From Streptomyces violens (GTDB taxonomy: Bacteria > Actinomycetota > Actinomycetes > Streptomycetales > Streptomycetaceae), in contig NZ_JOBH01000009.1 of assembly GCF_000717745.1 (NCBI RefSeq), forward strand, positions 62,001 through 126,000: a stretch of DNA of 64,000 nt. Reading direction: 5' to 3'. Position numbers and translations under genes: made by a program. This document shows, piece after piece, positions 49,757-58,742 of this stretch. How positions within the stretch are numbered: the stretch's first letter is position 1; each line of letters opens with the position of its first letter. The notes beneath the pieces are model-generated. The model searched no databases and had not been told where the DNA came from. It was given only the letters and a program-made list of their open reading frames with translations.

Positions 49757-51019
49757 ATGTCGCTTCTCAACAGCTCCCTCCATGAGCTCGACCCCGACGT
49801 CGCCGCCGCTGTCGACGCCGAACTCCACCGTCAGCAGTCCACCCTCGAGATGATCGCGTCGGAGAACTTCGCTCCGGTCGCCGTCATGGAGGCGCAGGGC
49901 TCGGTCCTCACCAACAAGTACGCCGAGGGCTACCCCGGCCGCCGCTACTACGGCGGCTGCGAGCACGTCGACGTCACCGAGCAGATCGCGATCGACCGGG
50001 TCAAGGAGCTGTTCGGCGCCGAGTACGCCAACGTGCAGCCGCACTCGGGCGCCTCCGCGAACCAGGCAGCGCTGTTCGCCATGGCCAAGCCGGGCGACAC
50101 CATCCTCGGCCTGGACCTCGCGCACGGCGGGCACCTCACCCACGGCATGCGCCTGAACTTCTCCGGCAAGCAGTTCAACGTGGTCCCCTACCACGTGGAC
50201 GGCAACGGCCTGGTCGACATGGCCGAGGTCGAGCAGCTCGCCAAGGAGCACCGCCCCAAGGTGATCATCGCGGGCTGGTCGGCGTACCCGCGGCAGCTCG
50301 ACTTCGCCGCCTTCCGGCGCATCGCCGACGAGGTCGGCGCGTACCTGTGGGTCGACATGGCGCACTTCGCGGGCCTGGTCGCCGCGGGTCTGCACCCGAA
50401 CCCGGTCGAGCACGCCGACATCGTGACCTCCACCACGCACAAGACGCTCGGCGGTCCGCGCGGCGGCATCATCCTCGCCAAGAAGGAGTTCGCCAAGAAG
50501 CTGAACTCCTCGGTCTTCCCGGGCTTCCAGGGCGGTCCCCTGGAGCACGTGATCGCGGCCAAGGCGGTCTCCTTCAAGGTCGCCGCCTCGGAGGACTTCA
50601 AGGAGCGCCAGCAGCGCACCGTCGAGGGCGCCCGGCTCCTCGCCGAGCGTCTGACCTCCGCGGACGCGCGTGCGGCGGGCGTCAACGTGCTGTCCGGCGG
50701 CACGGACGTGCACCTGGTCCTGGTCGACCTGCGCGACTCCGAGCTGGACGGCCAGCAGGCCGAGGACCGCCTCCACGAGGTCGGCATCACGGTCAACCGC
50801 AACGCCGTCCCGAACGACCCGCGGCCCCCGATGGTCACCTCGGGCCTGCGGATCGGCACCCCGGCGCTGGCCACCCGCGGCTTCACCACCGAGGACTTCC
50901 GCGAGGTCGCCGACATCATCGCGCTGGCGCTGATGCCGGAATACGACGCGGCCGCCCTCAAGGCCCGCGTCACCGCGCTGGCCGACAAGCACCCGCTCTA
51001 CCCCGAGCTGGGCAAGTAA
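49757..51019 (+). CDS. glyA: Serine hydroxymethyltransferase
   Basis: A 420-residue PLP enzyme: [88 protein letters not shown] and the PLP Lys in [12 protein letters not shown]. It interconverts glycine and serine using methylene-tetrahydrofolate, here the product of the glycine cleavage system. ATG 49757 has CCAGGAAGA 6 nt upstream. Genetic position implies a catabolic role: glycine to serine for SdaA. Confidence 0.97.
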   Translation: MSLLNSSLHELDPDVAAAVDAELHRQQSTLEMIASENFAPVAVMEAQGSVLTNKYAEGYPGRRYYGGCEHVDVTEQIAIDRVKELFGAEYANVQPHSGASANQAALFAMAKPGDTILGLDLAHGGHLTHGMRLNFSGKQFNVVPYHVDGNGLVDMAEVEQLAKEHRPKVIIAGWSAYPRQLDFAAFRRIADEVGAYLWVDMAHFAGLVAAGLHPNPVEHADIVTSTTHKTLGGPRGGIILAKKEFAKKLNSSVFPGFQGGPLEHVIAAKAVSFKVAASEDFKERQQRTVEGARLLAERLTSADARAAGVNVLSGGTDVHLVLVDLRDSELDGQQAEDRLHEVGITVNRNAVPNDPRPPMVTSGLRIGTPALATRGFTTEDFREVADIIALALMPEYDAAALKARVTALADKHPLYPELGK

Positions 51020-51043
51020 GACACCCGGCGGTCGTACGGGCTT

Positions 51044-51077
51044 CACGGGCCCGGGGCACCCTGTCCCCGGGCCCGTG
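51044..51077. terminator. Terminator hairpin after glyA
   Basis: CACGGGCCCGGGG and CCCCGGGCCCGTG form a perfect 13-bp stem with an 8-nt loop, 25 nt past the glyA stop. Confidence 0.75.
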
Positions 51078-51292
51078 GCGTGCGCGCCGCCGTATCGCCG
51101 TGGCGGGTGCGCCGTGTGCGCCTCGCCACAGGACGTCCGGTGACCGCCCGGTAAGCCCCTTCTGTCGCGTTAGGCTCGACAGTCGGCGAAGAAACGTCCC
51201 ACCTACGCCGTTCACGGCCTGCTCCCGCGGAGCGTGCCACGGCACGCATCCCGCCCCTCGCCCACCCTGAGCAGACAAAGGAGTCCGCCACC

Positions 51293-52675
51293 GTGGCCAT
51301 CTCCGTCTTCGACCTTTTCTCCATCGGCATCGGCCCGTCCTCCTCCCATACGGTCGGCCCGATGCGCGCGGCACGGATGTTCGTGGGCCGCCTCAAGAAG
51401 GACGGCCTCCTCGCGCAGACCTCGTCCGTACGGGCCGAGCTCTTCGGCTCGCTCGGCGCCACCGGCCACGGCCACGGCACCCCCAAGGCCGTCCTGCTCG
51501 GCCTGGAGGGCCACTCCCCGCGCACCGTGGACGTCGAGAAGGCCGACGACATGGTGGAGCGCATCCGCACCACCAAGCGGCTGCGGCTGCTGGACGCCGA
51601 AATAGGCGATGCGCACGAGATCGGCTTCGACGAGTCCACCGAGCTGATCCTGCACCGCCGCCGCTCGCTGCCGTACCACGCCAACGGCATGACCCTCTTC
51701 GCGTACGACGAGCACGGCGCCCCGCTGCTGGAGAAGACGTACTACTCGGTGGGCGGCGGCTTCGTCGTGGACGAGGACGCGGTCGGCGCCGACCGCATCG
51801 TGCTCGACGACACCGTGCTGAAGTACCCCTTCCGCACCGGTGACGAGCTGCTGCGGCTCGCCCAGGAGACCGGCCTGTCGATCTCCGCGCTGATGCTGGA
51901 GAACGAGAAGGCGTGGCGCACGGAGGAGGAGATCCGCGCCGGGCTGCTGGAGATCTGGCACGTCATGCAGGCCTGCGTCAGCCGCGGCCTGTCCCGCGAG
52001 GGCATCCTGCCGGGCGGCCTGAAGGTGCGCCGCCGGGCGGCGAACGCGGCCCGCGCGCTGCGCTCCGAGGGCGACCCGCTGGCCCACGCGATGGAGTGGG
52101 TCACGCTCTACGCGATGGCCGTCAACGAGGAGAACGCGGACGGCGGCCGGGTCGTGACCGCGCCCACCAACGGTGCGGCCGGCATCATCCCCGCCGTTCT
52201 GCACTACTACATGAACTTCGTGCCCGGCGCGGACGAGGACGGCGTGGTCCGCTTCCTCCTCGCCGCGGGCGCCATCGGCATGCTCTTCAAGGAGAACGCC
52301 TCCATCTCCGGCGCCGAGGTCGGCTGCCAGGGCGAGGTCGGCTCGGCCTGCTCGATGGCGGCGGGCGGCCTGGCGGAGGTACTGGGCGGCTCCCCGGAGC
52401 AGGTGGAGAACGCCGCGGAGATCGGCATGGAACACAACCTCGGCCTGACCTGCGACCCGGTCGGCGGCCTGGTCCAGATCCCGTGCATCGAGCGCAACGG
52501 CATGGCCTCGGCGAAGGCTGTCACCGCGGCCCGCATGTCCCTCCGCGGCGACGGCCGCCACCACGTCTCCCTCGACAAGGTCATCAAGACCATGAAGGAC
52601 ACCGGCGCCGACATGTCCGTGAAGTACAAGGAAACGGCCCGCGGCGGGCTCGCGGTGAACATCATCGAGTGCTGA
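51293..52675 (+). CDS. sdaA: L-serine ammonia-lyase (serine dehydratase), Fe-S type
   Basis: A 460-residue single-chain enzyme with beta domain ([24 protein letters not shown]) fused to alpha domain ([67 protein letters not shown]). The cysteines in [10 protein letters not shown] and LTC...IPC carry the 4Fe-4S cluster that activates serine. It converts serine to pyruvate and ammonia, completing glycine breakdown from the genes upstream. GTG 51293 has AAAGGAG 10 nt upstream. A dyad CTGTCG/CGACAG (51162-51182) with a -10-like TAGGCT hints at a separate promoter. Confidence 0.96.
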   Translation: MAISVFDLFSIGIGPSSSHTVGPMRAARMFVGRLKKDGLLAQTSSVRAELFGSLGATGHGHGTPKAVLLGLEGHSPRTVDVEKADDMVERIRTTKRLRLLDAEIGDAHEIGFDESTELILHRRRSLPYHANGMTLFAYDEHGAPLLEKTYYSVGGGFVVDEDAVGADRIVLDDTVLKYPFRTGDELLRLAQETGLSISALMLENEKAWRTEEEIRAGLLEIWHVMQACVSRGLSREGILPGGLKVRRRAANAARALRSEGDPLAHAMEWVTLYAMAVNEENADGGRVVTAPTNGAAGIIPAVLHYYMNFVPGADEDGVVRFLLAAGAIGMLFKENASISGAEVGCQGEVGSACSMAAGGLAEVLGGSPEQVENAAEIGMEHNLGLTCDPVGGLVQIPCIERNGMASAKAVTAARMSLRGDGRHHVSLDKVIKTMKDTGADMSVKYKETARGGLAVNIIEC

Positions 52676-52734
52676 GCGGCCGGGCCGGCGACCGGTCCGC
52701 GCCCGCCAGTCACGTGTGTGACTCACGTCACGGA

Positions 52735-52845
52735 ATGCACTGGGGAGTTCGGGGCAGGCGACCGTTCGTGATTCTCGTGATGCTGATCGCCCTGGCAACG
52801 CTGGGCCTGCTGGTGGCGCGCTACGCGCCCCGCCCCCCGGCCTGA
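52735..52845 (+). CDS. 36-residue single-pass membrane peptide
   Basis: A short frame MHWGVRGRRPFVILVMLIAL... with a basic N-terminus, one transmembrane helix (about 11-29) and a Pro-rich end (RYAPRPPA). It lies between sdaA and a clear U-tract terminator on the same strand, with weak ribosome signal (CACGGA). Pattern and position make a real small membrane protein plausible, but codon support is limited at this length. Confidence 0.45.
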   Translation: MHWGVRGRRPFVILVMLIALATLGLLVARYAPRPPA

Positions 52846-53148
52846 CCTCTTTACCCGTGACGGGTCCGAACCTCCCCCGGGTTCGGACCCGTTGTCGTTT
52901 TTTGCTTGCGCCCCGGGCGTACACCCCGTATCCGTATGACTCACGGGGAACTCCCGTACGCCGGACGGCGTTTGGTTATCGACGGCGCTTGTCACACAGC
53001 GTGCACAGCCGTCGTGCACGGGGGACGTCGAGGGGAGCGACGAAGCACGGTCGGAGGGCAACTCCACCTTTGAGACCTTGCGTCAGCGGGCATGTCCATG
53101 ATGGACCGCAGTGACGCTTGGTAATCGCACGGTTGCGGGAGGATTGCA
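52846..53148 (+). terminator. Gene-free region with U-tract terminator at 52860-52903
   Basis: ACGGGTCCGAACC (52860-52872) and GGTTCGGACCCGT (52880-52892) form a perfect 13-bp stem followed by TTTTTT at 52898-52903: a classical intrinsic terminator, rare in so G/C-rich a genome. The rest holds no evident gene; the right end is the leader of the muramidase gene with GGGAGG before ATG 53149. Confidence 0.85.
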
Positions 53149-53706
53149 ATGCTGCACGGCGTCGATGTCAGCTCGTACCAGCCCACGTACTCCACCAAGG
53201 GCCTGGACTTCGTCTTCATCAAGGCGACCGAGGGCCGCTCCTACATCAATCCGCACCAGAACTCCCAGGCGGCGCGGGCCCGCGAGGCGGGATGCGTGGT
53301 CGGCTTCTACCACTTCCTGTGGCCGGGGAACATCGCGGCGCAGGCCCGGTACTTCGTCGACAAGTGCGCCTCCAGACTGGGCGACATCCTGATAGTCGAC
53401 TGGGAGCGCACCAGCGCCGGGACGTACGCGAGCAACGCGCAGAAGGACCAGTTCATCCGCGAGGTGAAGGCCCTGCGCCCGGACCGCCACCAGGTGCTCC
53501 TGTACTGCAACCGCGACTTCTGGCTCAACCACGACACCACGTCCTACGCCGGCGACGGCCTGTGGATAGCGGACTACGTCTCCGCGGGCCGCCCGCGGAT
53601 CAAGGCCAAGTGGCGCTTCCACCAGTACACCGACAACCCGATCGACAAGAACGTCGGCCAGTTCTCCAGCAAGGCCGCTCTCAAGGCGTGGGCCAACGAA
53701 GAATAG
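53149..53706 (+). CDS. GH25-family muramidase (lysozyme)
   Basis: A 185-residue glycoside hydrolase family 25 domain and nothing more: HGVDVSSYQP (catalytic-site Asp6), FVFIKATEGRSYINP, VGFYHFLWP, IVDWE (Asp84 and catalytic Glu86), LYCNRDFW, LWIADY and WRFHQYTDN near the end. It cleaves the beta-1,4 bond between MurNAc and GlcNAc. There is no signal peptide or cell-wall-binding domain, as in a phage endolysin catalytic domain, so export is unexplained. ATG 53149 has GGGAGG 7 nt upstream. No other phage genes are near. Confidence 0.9.
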   Translation: MLHGVDVSSYQPTYSTKGLDFVFIKATEGRSYINPHQNSQAARAREAGCVVGFYHFLWPGNIAAQARYFVDKCASRLGDILIVDWERTSAGTYASNAQKDQFIREVKALRPDRHQVLLYCNRDFWLNHDTTSYAGDGLWIADYVSAGRPRIKAKWRFHQYTDNPIDKNVGQFSSKAALKAWANEE

Positions 53707-53793
53707 AGTTTCCTCGTACGTACGCGTCTGTGTGCCGGTGCCGCCCGCGTCTCCGCGGGCCCCGGCGGCACAGCGAGACCACGAGGAGCCACC

Positions 53794-54624
53794 GTGACCG
53801 ACCCGGCGTCCATGAGCCTGCAGCAGGAGATCGCCCGGGATCTCCAGGTGTCCGCGTCCTTCGACGCGCACGAGGAGATCGAGCGCCGGGTGGCCTTCCT
53901 CACCGAGCGGCTGACCGGCACGGGGCTGCGCTCCCTGGTGCTCGGCATCAGCGGCGGCGTGGACTCCACCACCGCGGGCCGGCTCTGCCAGCTCGCGGTG
54001 GAGCGGGCGCGGGAGGCGGGGCACGACGCGACGTTCTACGCCATGCGGCTGCCCTACGGCGTCCAGGCCGACGAGCACGACGCGCAGCTCGCGCTCTCCT
54101 TCATCAAGGCCGACAAGCTGCTCACCGTCGATGTGAAGCCGGCCAGCGACGCGGCGCTGGCGGCGGTCCTGGAGGGCGGCGCGCTCTTCCGCGACGCCCA
54201 CCACCAGGACTTCGTGCAGGGCAACATCAAGGCCCGGCAGCGCATGATCGCGCAGTACGCGGTGGCCGGCGCCCAGGAGGGCCTGGTCGTGGGCACGGAC
54301 CACGCCGCCGAGGCGGTGTCCGGCTTCTTCACCAAGTTCGGCGACGGCGCCGCCGACCTGGTGCCGCTGACCGGGCTGACCAAGCGCCGGGTGCGCGCAG
54401 TCGCCGAGGCCCTCGGCGCCCCCGCCGAGCTGGTCTGGAAGACCCCGACCGCCGACCTGGAGACGCTGGACCCGGGCAAGGCGGACGAGGACGCGCTCGG
54501 TGTCACGTACGACGACATCGACGACTTCCTGGAGGGCAAGCCGGTCAGCGAGCAGACGTTCGAGACGATCGTGCGCCGCTACCGCCTCACGGCCCACAAG
54601 CGCGAACTGCCGATCGCGCCCTGA
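53794..54624 (+). CDS. nadE: NH3-dependent NAD synthetase
   Basis: A 276-residue N-type ATP pyrophosphatase: LVLGISGGVDSTTAGRLCQLA (SGGVDS 53-58), MRLPYGVQADEHDAQLALSFI, FVQGNIKARQRMIAQYA, VVGTDHAAEAVSGFFTKFGDGAADLVPL and KTPTADLETLDPGKADEDALGVTYDDID. It amidates nicotinate adenine dinucleotide with ammonia; no glutaminase domain is present. GTG 53794 has CGAGGAG 5-6 nt upstream. Confidence 0.96.
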   Translation: MTDPASMSLQQEIARDLQVSASFDAHEEIERRVAFLTERLTGTGLRSLVLGISGGVDSTTAGRLCQLAVERAREAGHDATFYAMRLPYGVQADEHDAQLALSFIKADKLLTVDVKPASDAALAAVLEGGALFRDAHHQDFVQGNIKARQRMIAQYAVAGAQEGLVVGTDHAAEAVSGFFTKFGDGAADLVPLTGLTKRRVRAVAEALGAPAELVWKTPTADLETLDPGKADEDALGVTYDDIDDFLEGKPVSEQTFETIVRRYRLTAHKRELPIAP

Positions 54625-54723
54625 GCGCCGGGGGCACCGCGGTCACCGGGACCAACGGGACCACCGGGGTCACCGGGCCGTCATCCCCCCGCAAGAGGGT
54701 CTTCCCCCGCACGGCGTGAATCC

Positions 54724-54763
54724 GTGGCATCCCACGGGCATGCATCGGCCCATGGGATGCCAC
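54724..54763. terminator. Long hairpin after nadE
   Basis: GTGGCATCCCA (54724-54734) pairs with TGGGATGCCAC (54753-54763); after one mismatch GGGC/GGCCC extend the stem. It lies 100 nt past the nadE stop and just before the promoter of the next gene. Confidence 0.65.
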
Positions 54764-54784
54764 CAAGTGCGATCGGAAGATCAA

Positions 54785-54807
54785 CTGTCAGTGGGTGCGC
54801 CTACGCT
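54785..54807 (+). promoter_or_regulatory. PafBC-type promoter before the small gene at 54815
   Basis: CTGTCAGTG, exactly 8 nt, TACGCT: one mismatch in the first base of the damage-promoter consensus. ATG 54815 follows 7 nt after the -10, so the message is probably leaderless. Confidence 0.65.
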
Positions 54808-54814
54808 CCGGAGC

Positions 54815-55171
54815 ATGAGTCACGCAGACCTGCGCGAACTCCAGACCGCGCTCACCCTCGCCGCCGACCTCGCCTCGGGCCTGCAGAAGGCCCCCAGCCG
54901 GCAGGACGCCGACCAGCTGGTCGACGTCCTGCGGCGCGCCCTGACCGCCGCCGGATCGCTCGGCACCGACACCGGCCCGGCCGGCAGTCCGACCGGCTGC
55001 GCCGCGCATCCGCACGGCGCGGTCGACCCGTTGTACGGCGACCCCGAGGACCCGCTGCCGCCGGGGTACGGCAAGTGCCTGCTGTGCAACGATCGCCGAC
55101 GCCGGGCGGACGCGCAGCAGCCTTTGCGGCTAAATCGCCGCCGCTTTCGCGGACCCGATTGCTCGCCGTAG
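54815..55171 (+). CDS. Small hypothetical protein with CxxC tail
   Basis: A 118-residue protein: helical N-terminus (MSHADLRELQTALTLAADLASGLQ, RQDADQLVDVLRRALTAAGS), a linker with Cys and His (TGCAAHPHGAVDPLYGDPEDPLPPGYGKCLLCNDRRRR) and a basic tail. The C...HPH...CLLC arrangement could bind zinc or iron. I do not recognise the family. No Shine-Dalgarno; it starts directly after a damage-type promoter, which suggests a stress role. Confidence 0.75.
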   Translation: MSHADLRELQTALTLAADLASGLQKAPSRQDADQLVDVLRRALTAAGSLGTDTGPAGSPTGCAAHPHGAVDPLYGDPEDPLPPGYGKCLLCNDRRRRADAQQPLRLNRRRFRGPDCSP

Positions 55172-55213
55172 GGCTTCCTCAATTGATGGCTGATGCCTCG
55201 TTCGCCAAGGGAC

Positions 55214-55933
55214 TCAGTCAGACAGCCCCAGGTCGTACAGGAGCTGGTAGCGGCTGGGGGCGACGGGCAGGAAGGCGTGCAGTCCCGCCTGGAGGAAGAC
55301 GGCCACCGCGCTCACCACGATGACCACTCCGGCGAGGAGCAGTGCGGCCTGCCCCGCCGCCCGGTGCAGGCCCTGCGTGGGGATCCGCCGCGCCGTGGTG
55401 AGGTGCGAGGTGACCAGCACGGCGCCGATCGCGAGCACCGACGCCTGGAAGAACAGCCACGCCCAGACACCGGCCGGCAGCCCCTGGACCACGTCGCCGT
55501 ACGCACTGCTGCCGTACGCCGCGCCGCCATGGGCCGCGCCGCCGGGCGCCCGGCCGCCGGCCAGGAGGTACGGCAGCGCCTGCCACCCCGCCGCCAGCGA
55601 ACCGGCCGTGCAGCCGACGAGCGCGAGCCCCCAGCCCATCAGGTAGTCCCGGCGCGGCACCGCGCCGCGCAGCCCCTGCCGGACGATGTGCGCGGCGCCC
55701 AGCAGCGTCAGCACCATGAACATCCGCTGCACGACGCAGAGCGGGCACGGCGCTTCCCCGCCGGCGAACTGCAGATACAGCCCGGCGCAGAGGACGCCGG
55801 CCCAGCCGGTCACGAAAAGGCAGGCGAACAAGTACTGTGCGCGGGCGATGATTCCCGGCGGCCCGGGATCGAGTGCGGGAATCGCCGGCGTACTCATCGG
55901 CGTCGCCATCCGCCCGGTCAGCAGTGCACTCAT
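55214..55933 (-). CDS. DsbB-like disulfide bond formation membrane protein
   Basis: A 239-residue protein with four to five helices and the first-loop motif APCPLCVVQRMF (Cys63, Cys66), as in DsbB, which reoxidises DsbA with quinone. The second external Cys pair of E. coli DsbB is absent: the corresponding loop is a long Gly/Ala/Tyr-rich stretch (GGRAPGGAAHGGAAYGSSAY). The only other cysteines are in predicted helices. It is last in a same-strand run with DsbA- and CcdA-like genes, supporting a thiol-redox role. Confidence 0.8.
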   Translation of the reverse strand: MSALLTGRMATPMSTPAIPALDPGPPGIIARAQYLFACLFVTGWAGVLCAGLYLQFAGGEAPCPLCVVQRMFMVLTLLGAAHIVRQGLRGAVPRRDYLMGWGLALVGCTAGSLAAGWQALPYLLAGGRAPGGAAHGGAAYGSSAYGDVVQGLPAGVWAWLFFQASVLAIGAVLVTSHLTTARRIPTQGLHRAAGQAALLLAGVVIVVSAVAVFLQAGLHAFLPVAPSRYQLLYDLGLSD

Positions 55934-56003
55934 GACAAAGAAAACTCCGGTCCAATCGTTTCCGGTCCGCCGGCGGGAAAGGGCCGACGGGGCGCGGCGC
56001 GGT

Positions 56004-56168
56004 TCACTGCGCGAGACCGAGCGTGAGAATTTCCGGGACGTGATGCGCCATCAGCCACACGACGGCGGCGAACATCGCCGACCACACCGCGACCACCACC
56101 ACCCGGCTCCGCTGGCCCACGATGCACAGGAGCGTGGCGAAGAGACCGGCGAAGAGGAGGGCGTCCAT
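56004..56168 (-). CDS. 54-residue membrane protein in the thiol-redox cluster
   Basis: A short hydrophobic protein with two helices (DALLFAGLFATLLCIVG; VVVVAVWSAMFAAVVWLMAHHV). ATG 56168 lies 8 nt after TACGTT, consistent with a leaderless message; a longer frame to 56264 has no signal. Sits between DsbB- and CcdA-like genes. The His-His pair near the second helix end may bind a metal; no family recognised. Confidence 0.65.
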   Translation of the reverse strand: MDALLFAGLFATLLCIVGQRSRVVVVAVWSAMFAAVVWLMAHHVPEILTLGLAQ

Positions 56169-56279
56169 GGCTCGGCAACGTAGTGGGCGGCCGGCGCCAT
56201 CCCGCGTACGCCACGGAAGGTCACCGGCCACCGCCCCGGATATGAGCCGAATGGCCCTACGCATCCCCCATGGGTGGGA

Positions 56280-57110
56280 TCAGTCCTTCGTCTTCTTTTC
56301 CGGACGCAGCGCGACCCGGCCGAGCACCGCGGCGACCACGAGCGCGGCCGCCGCGATCAGTACGGAATCCGGCACGGCGGCGCCGACGCCGGACACCCAT
56401 TCCTCCAGCCGGAATTCGGAGTCGGTATCCAGGATTCCGGGCAGCGCGCTCGTTCCGTTGAATGCCAGGAAAAGAATTCCGATGCCGATGAAGAACAGCC
56501 CGGAAATCAGCGACGTGGTGTGCAGGCGCAGCGGCCCGACGGCGAATTCCCGGCCGCGCAGCCAGCCGCGCCGCCCGAGCTCGAACCGGTCCCAGAGCAG
56601 GGCCAGGACGAACAGCGGCAGCGCCATGCCCAGCGCGTACACCGCGAGCATCGACGCGCCGTACACGGGCGAGCCGCTGACCGCCGTGACCGTCAGCACC
56701 GCGCCCAGGATCGGCCCGGCGCAGAAACCCGCCAGGCCGTAGACGCAGCCCAGCAGGAAGGTCGAGACGGCCGAGCGCGGGGTGATCCGGGCCGCGGCGG
56801 ACTGCGCGCGGCGGGACGCGAAGCCCAGCCCCAGGATCTGCAGCACGCCCATCGCGATCACCACCCAGCCGCCGACGGCGATGAGCACGTCGCGGTGGCC
56901 GTTGAAGAGCCGGCTCGCGGCGGTGCTGGCGGCGCCGAGCGGCACCAGCGTGACCGCCAGGCCCAGGTAGAACACGCCGGTACGGGCGAGCAGCCGGCCG
57001 GGCGTGGCGAGCGAGTACGCGAAGAAGGCCGGCAGCAGTAGCGCGCTGCAGGGGCTGACCAGGGCGAGGACGCCGCCCAGAAAGGCGGCGAGATAGCCGA
57101 TGTCGGTCAC
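56280..57110 (-). CDS. CcdA-like thiol-reduction membrane protein
   Basis: A 276-residue CcdA/DsbD-beta-type protein with six to seven helices. Conserved cysteines sit in helix 1 (LALVSPCSALLLPAFFAY) and helix 4 (GCVYGLAGFCAGPILGAVL). It carries electrons from cytoplasmic thioredoxin to extracytoplasmic thiol proteins. GTG 57110 overlaps the DsbA stop by 4 nt, so the two are coupled. Together with DsbA it may supply or correct disulfides, for example in the secreted protein encoded upstream. Confidence 0.9.
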   Translation of the reverse strand: MTDIGYLAAFLGGVLALVSPCSALLLPAFFAYSLATPGRLLARTGVFYLGLAVTLVPLGAASTAASRLFNGHRDVLIAVGGWVVIAMGVLQILGLGFASRRAQSAAARITPRSAVSTFLLGCVYGLAGFCAGPILGAVLTVTAVSGSPVYGASMLAVYALGMALPLFVLALLWDRFELGRRGWLRGREFAVGPLRLHTTSLISGLFFIGIGILFLAFNGTSALPGILDTDSEFRLEEWVSGVGAAVPDSVLIAAAALVVAAVLGRVALRPEKKTKD

Positions 57111-57874
57111 TTGCCGCCCCCGTCCTTGCCCGCTCGCTCGGCGGCCTCGTCGACGGCCTGCGTGAAGGTGGCGGTGGGCTGGGCGCCGGCGATCGGCGCG
57201 CCGTTGACCAGGAACGACGGCGTGGACTGCACGCCGAGCTGGTAACCCTCCTGCTGGTCGCGGTCCAGCGCCTTCTTCGCTTCGTCGCTCTTCATGTCGC
57301 GCCGGAAGCGGTCGATGTCCTCGACGCCGCTGTCGCGCGCCAGCTCCACGAGCTTGTCCTCGGCGAGCGCGGGGCCCTTGCGGCTCTTGGCGTACAGCGC
57401 GTCGTGCAGCTCCCAGAACTTGCCCTGCTGCCCGGCGGCCCAGGACGCGCGCGCCGCCCGCTCGGAGTCCTCGCCGTAGATGGTGAAGTTGCGGAACTCG
57501 ATGCGCAGGACGCCCTTGTCCACGTACTTCTCGATCAGTTCGGGCTGGGTCTCGCGGGTGAAGCGGCCGCAGAAGCCGCACTGGTAGTCGGCGTACTCGA
57601 CGAGCACGACCGGCGCGTCGGCGCGGCCGACGGCCAGCGCGTCGCCCTTCTCCCGGCGCGAGGTCTGCTTCGCAAGGTCGTCGTACATCTTCTGGCGGCC
57701 GTCGGGGTCCTCGGTCTCGACGGACGCGGCGGGGCCGGGCTCGGCGGCCTTGCTGCTGCCGCTGTCCTCGACGGCCGTGCCGACGGCGATGCCGAGGGCG
57801 ACGAGACCGACGATGAGGGCGAGGATCGCGCCGACGGCCGCGAGGCGGCGGCCCGGTGAAGCGGTTGCGGACAT
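57107..57874 (-). CDS. DsbA-family thioredoxin-fold protein
   Basis: A 255-residue membrane-anchored or secreted protein: N-terminal helix (LAAVGAILALIVGLVALGIAV), linker, then a DsbA/DsbG-like domain with active site YQCGFCGRFTRE (Cys99, Cys102) and the cis-Pro loop VQSTPSFLVNGAPIAG. It oxidises or isomerises disulfides outside the membrane. It overlaps the CcdA-like gene. Confidence 0.92.
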   Translation of the reverse strand: MSATASPGRRLAAVGAILALIVGLVALGIAVGTAVEDSGSSKAAEPGPAASVETEDPDGRQKMYDDLAKQTSRREKGDALAVGRADAPVVLVEYADYQCGFCGRFTRETQPELIEKYVDKGVLRIEFRNFTIYGEDSERAARASWAAGQQGKFWELHDALYAKSRKGPALAEDKLVELARDSGVEDIDRFRRDMKSDEAKKALDRDQQEGYQLGVQSTPSFLVNGAPIAGAQPTATFTQAVDEAAERAGKDGGGK

Positions 57875-57971
57875 GGGTGTGCTCCTGACGTACGGATGCG
57901 GATACGGATACCGAGGTGGTGCGGCCGGGGCGCGACGGCCGGTCCGGAGGACCGGTGCGCGCGTGGCGGCC

Positions 57972-58358
57972 CTATATCCGCAGTACGGGCAGGAGGGCGC
58001 AGGGATCGGTGGCGGGGGCCGGGCCGGTGGGCGGCCGGGCGAGGGCGCAGCTCGCGGGGTCGTGGGAGAGGTACGGGACCGGGGTGACCGCGGGCGCCGC
58101 GAGCGGTTCGCCGCGGTGCGTCGCGGGCGCGGGCACGGTCTCGCCCTGCCCGGGCGCGTCGTGCGGCGCGCACTTCTTGGGCCCGGCGGCGGCGACGGGG
58201 GCGGGCGCGACGTCGGAGACCGGCGTCACCACGGGAGCGGCGGCCGGCGTCGCGGCCGGGCCGCCCGACGTGCCGCACAGCAGCGGCGCGAAGACCACGG
58301 TCAGGAGGAGGAGCAGCGTCCAGGCCGCCGAGCGGTGCGCACGTCCCGTCGCTCCCAT
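57972..58358 (-). CDS. Secreted Cys-containing hypothetical protein
   Basis: A 128-residue protein with a signal peptide (SAAWTLLLLLTVVFAPLLCG) and a Pro/Ala/Val-rich mature part holding three cysteines (KKCAPHD, ASCALA, DPCALL). ATG 58358 has GGGAGGGAG 8 nt upstream. As the first gene before dsbA and ccdA it may be a substrate of, or partner in, the redox pathway. No family recognised; low complexity leaves some doubt. Confidence 0.6.
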   Translation of the reverse strand: MGATGRAHRSAAWTLLLLLTVVFAPLLCGTSGGPAATPAAAPVVTPVSDVAPAPVAAAGPKKCAPHDAPGQGETVPAPATHRGEPLAAPAVTPVPYLSHDPASCALARPPTGPAPATDPCALLPVLRI

Positions 58359-58742
58359 GCGGCCGCTCCCTCCCCGGTGTCCGGTGCCGCCCACGGCGAG
58401 CGGCTCGGCGCCCATCCTACGGACCGCCGAGACCCCGGCCCGGCACCCCGTACAGCCCTCGGCGAACTCCGGTAATTACTCAGCGATTCCCGGCCAGGCA
58501 CGGCGATTGCAAGGCCGGTGGCACAACTCACCTTCGATCAGCTGTGACTTACTCCCCATACATCCACCACTGCCCGTTATGCCCTTTTGGCAGCCGCCCA
58601 TCCCGCCTGCGATAGTCGGGGCAACGACCCCCCATTGACCCGGGCCAGGTCGTAACGGCGCCGTGGGCACACCCCTTCCGCCCTTCGGCGCGCGACTACT
58701 GGGGCCCGTTCCGCGACACCGCGGAAGGGCCCCAGTCACGTT
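58359..58742 (-). terminator. Gene-free region with terminator hairpin at 58698-58736
   Basis: The hairpin (arms 58698-58715 and 58720-58736, 17 bp with one bulged G, 4-nt loop) ends the transcript of the ATPase gene. The remainder is the promoter region of the thiol cluster; it contains an AT-richer tract (58470-58580) but I see no definite -35/-10 pair and no gene. Confidence 0.65.

Noticed and set aside
53149..53706. Possible prophage remnant around the GH25 muramidase
   Set aside because: Neighbours are core genes (sdaA, nadE), there is no integrase, holin or tail gene and no attachment repeat.
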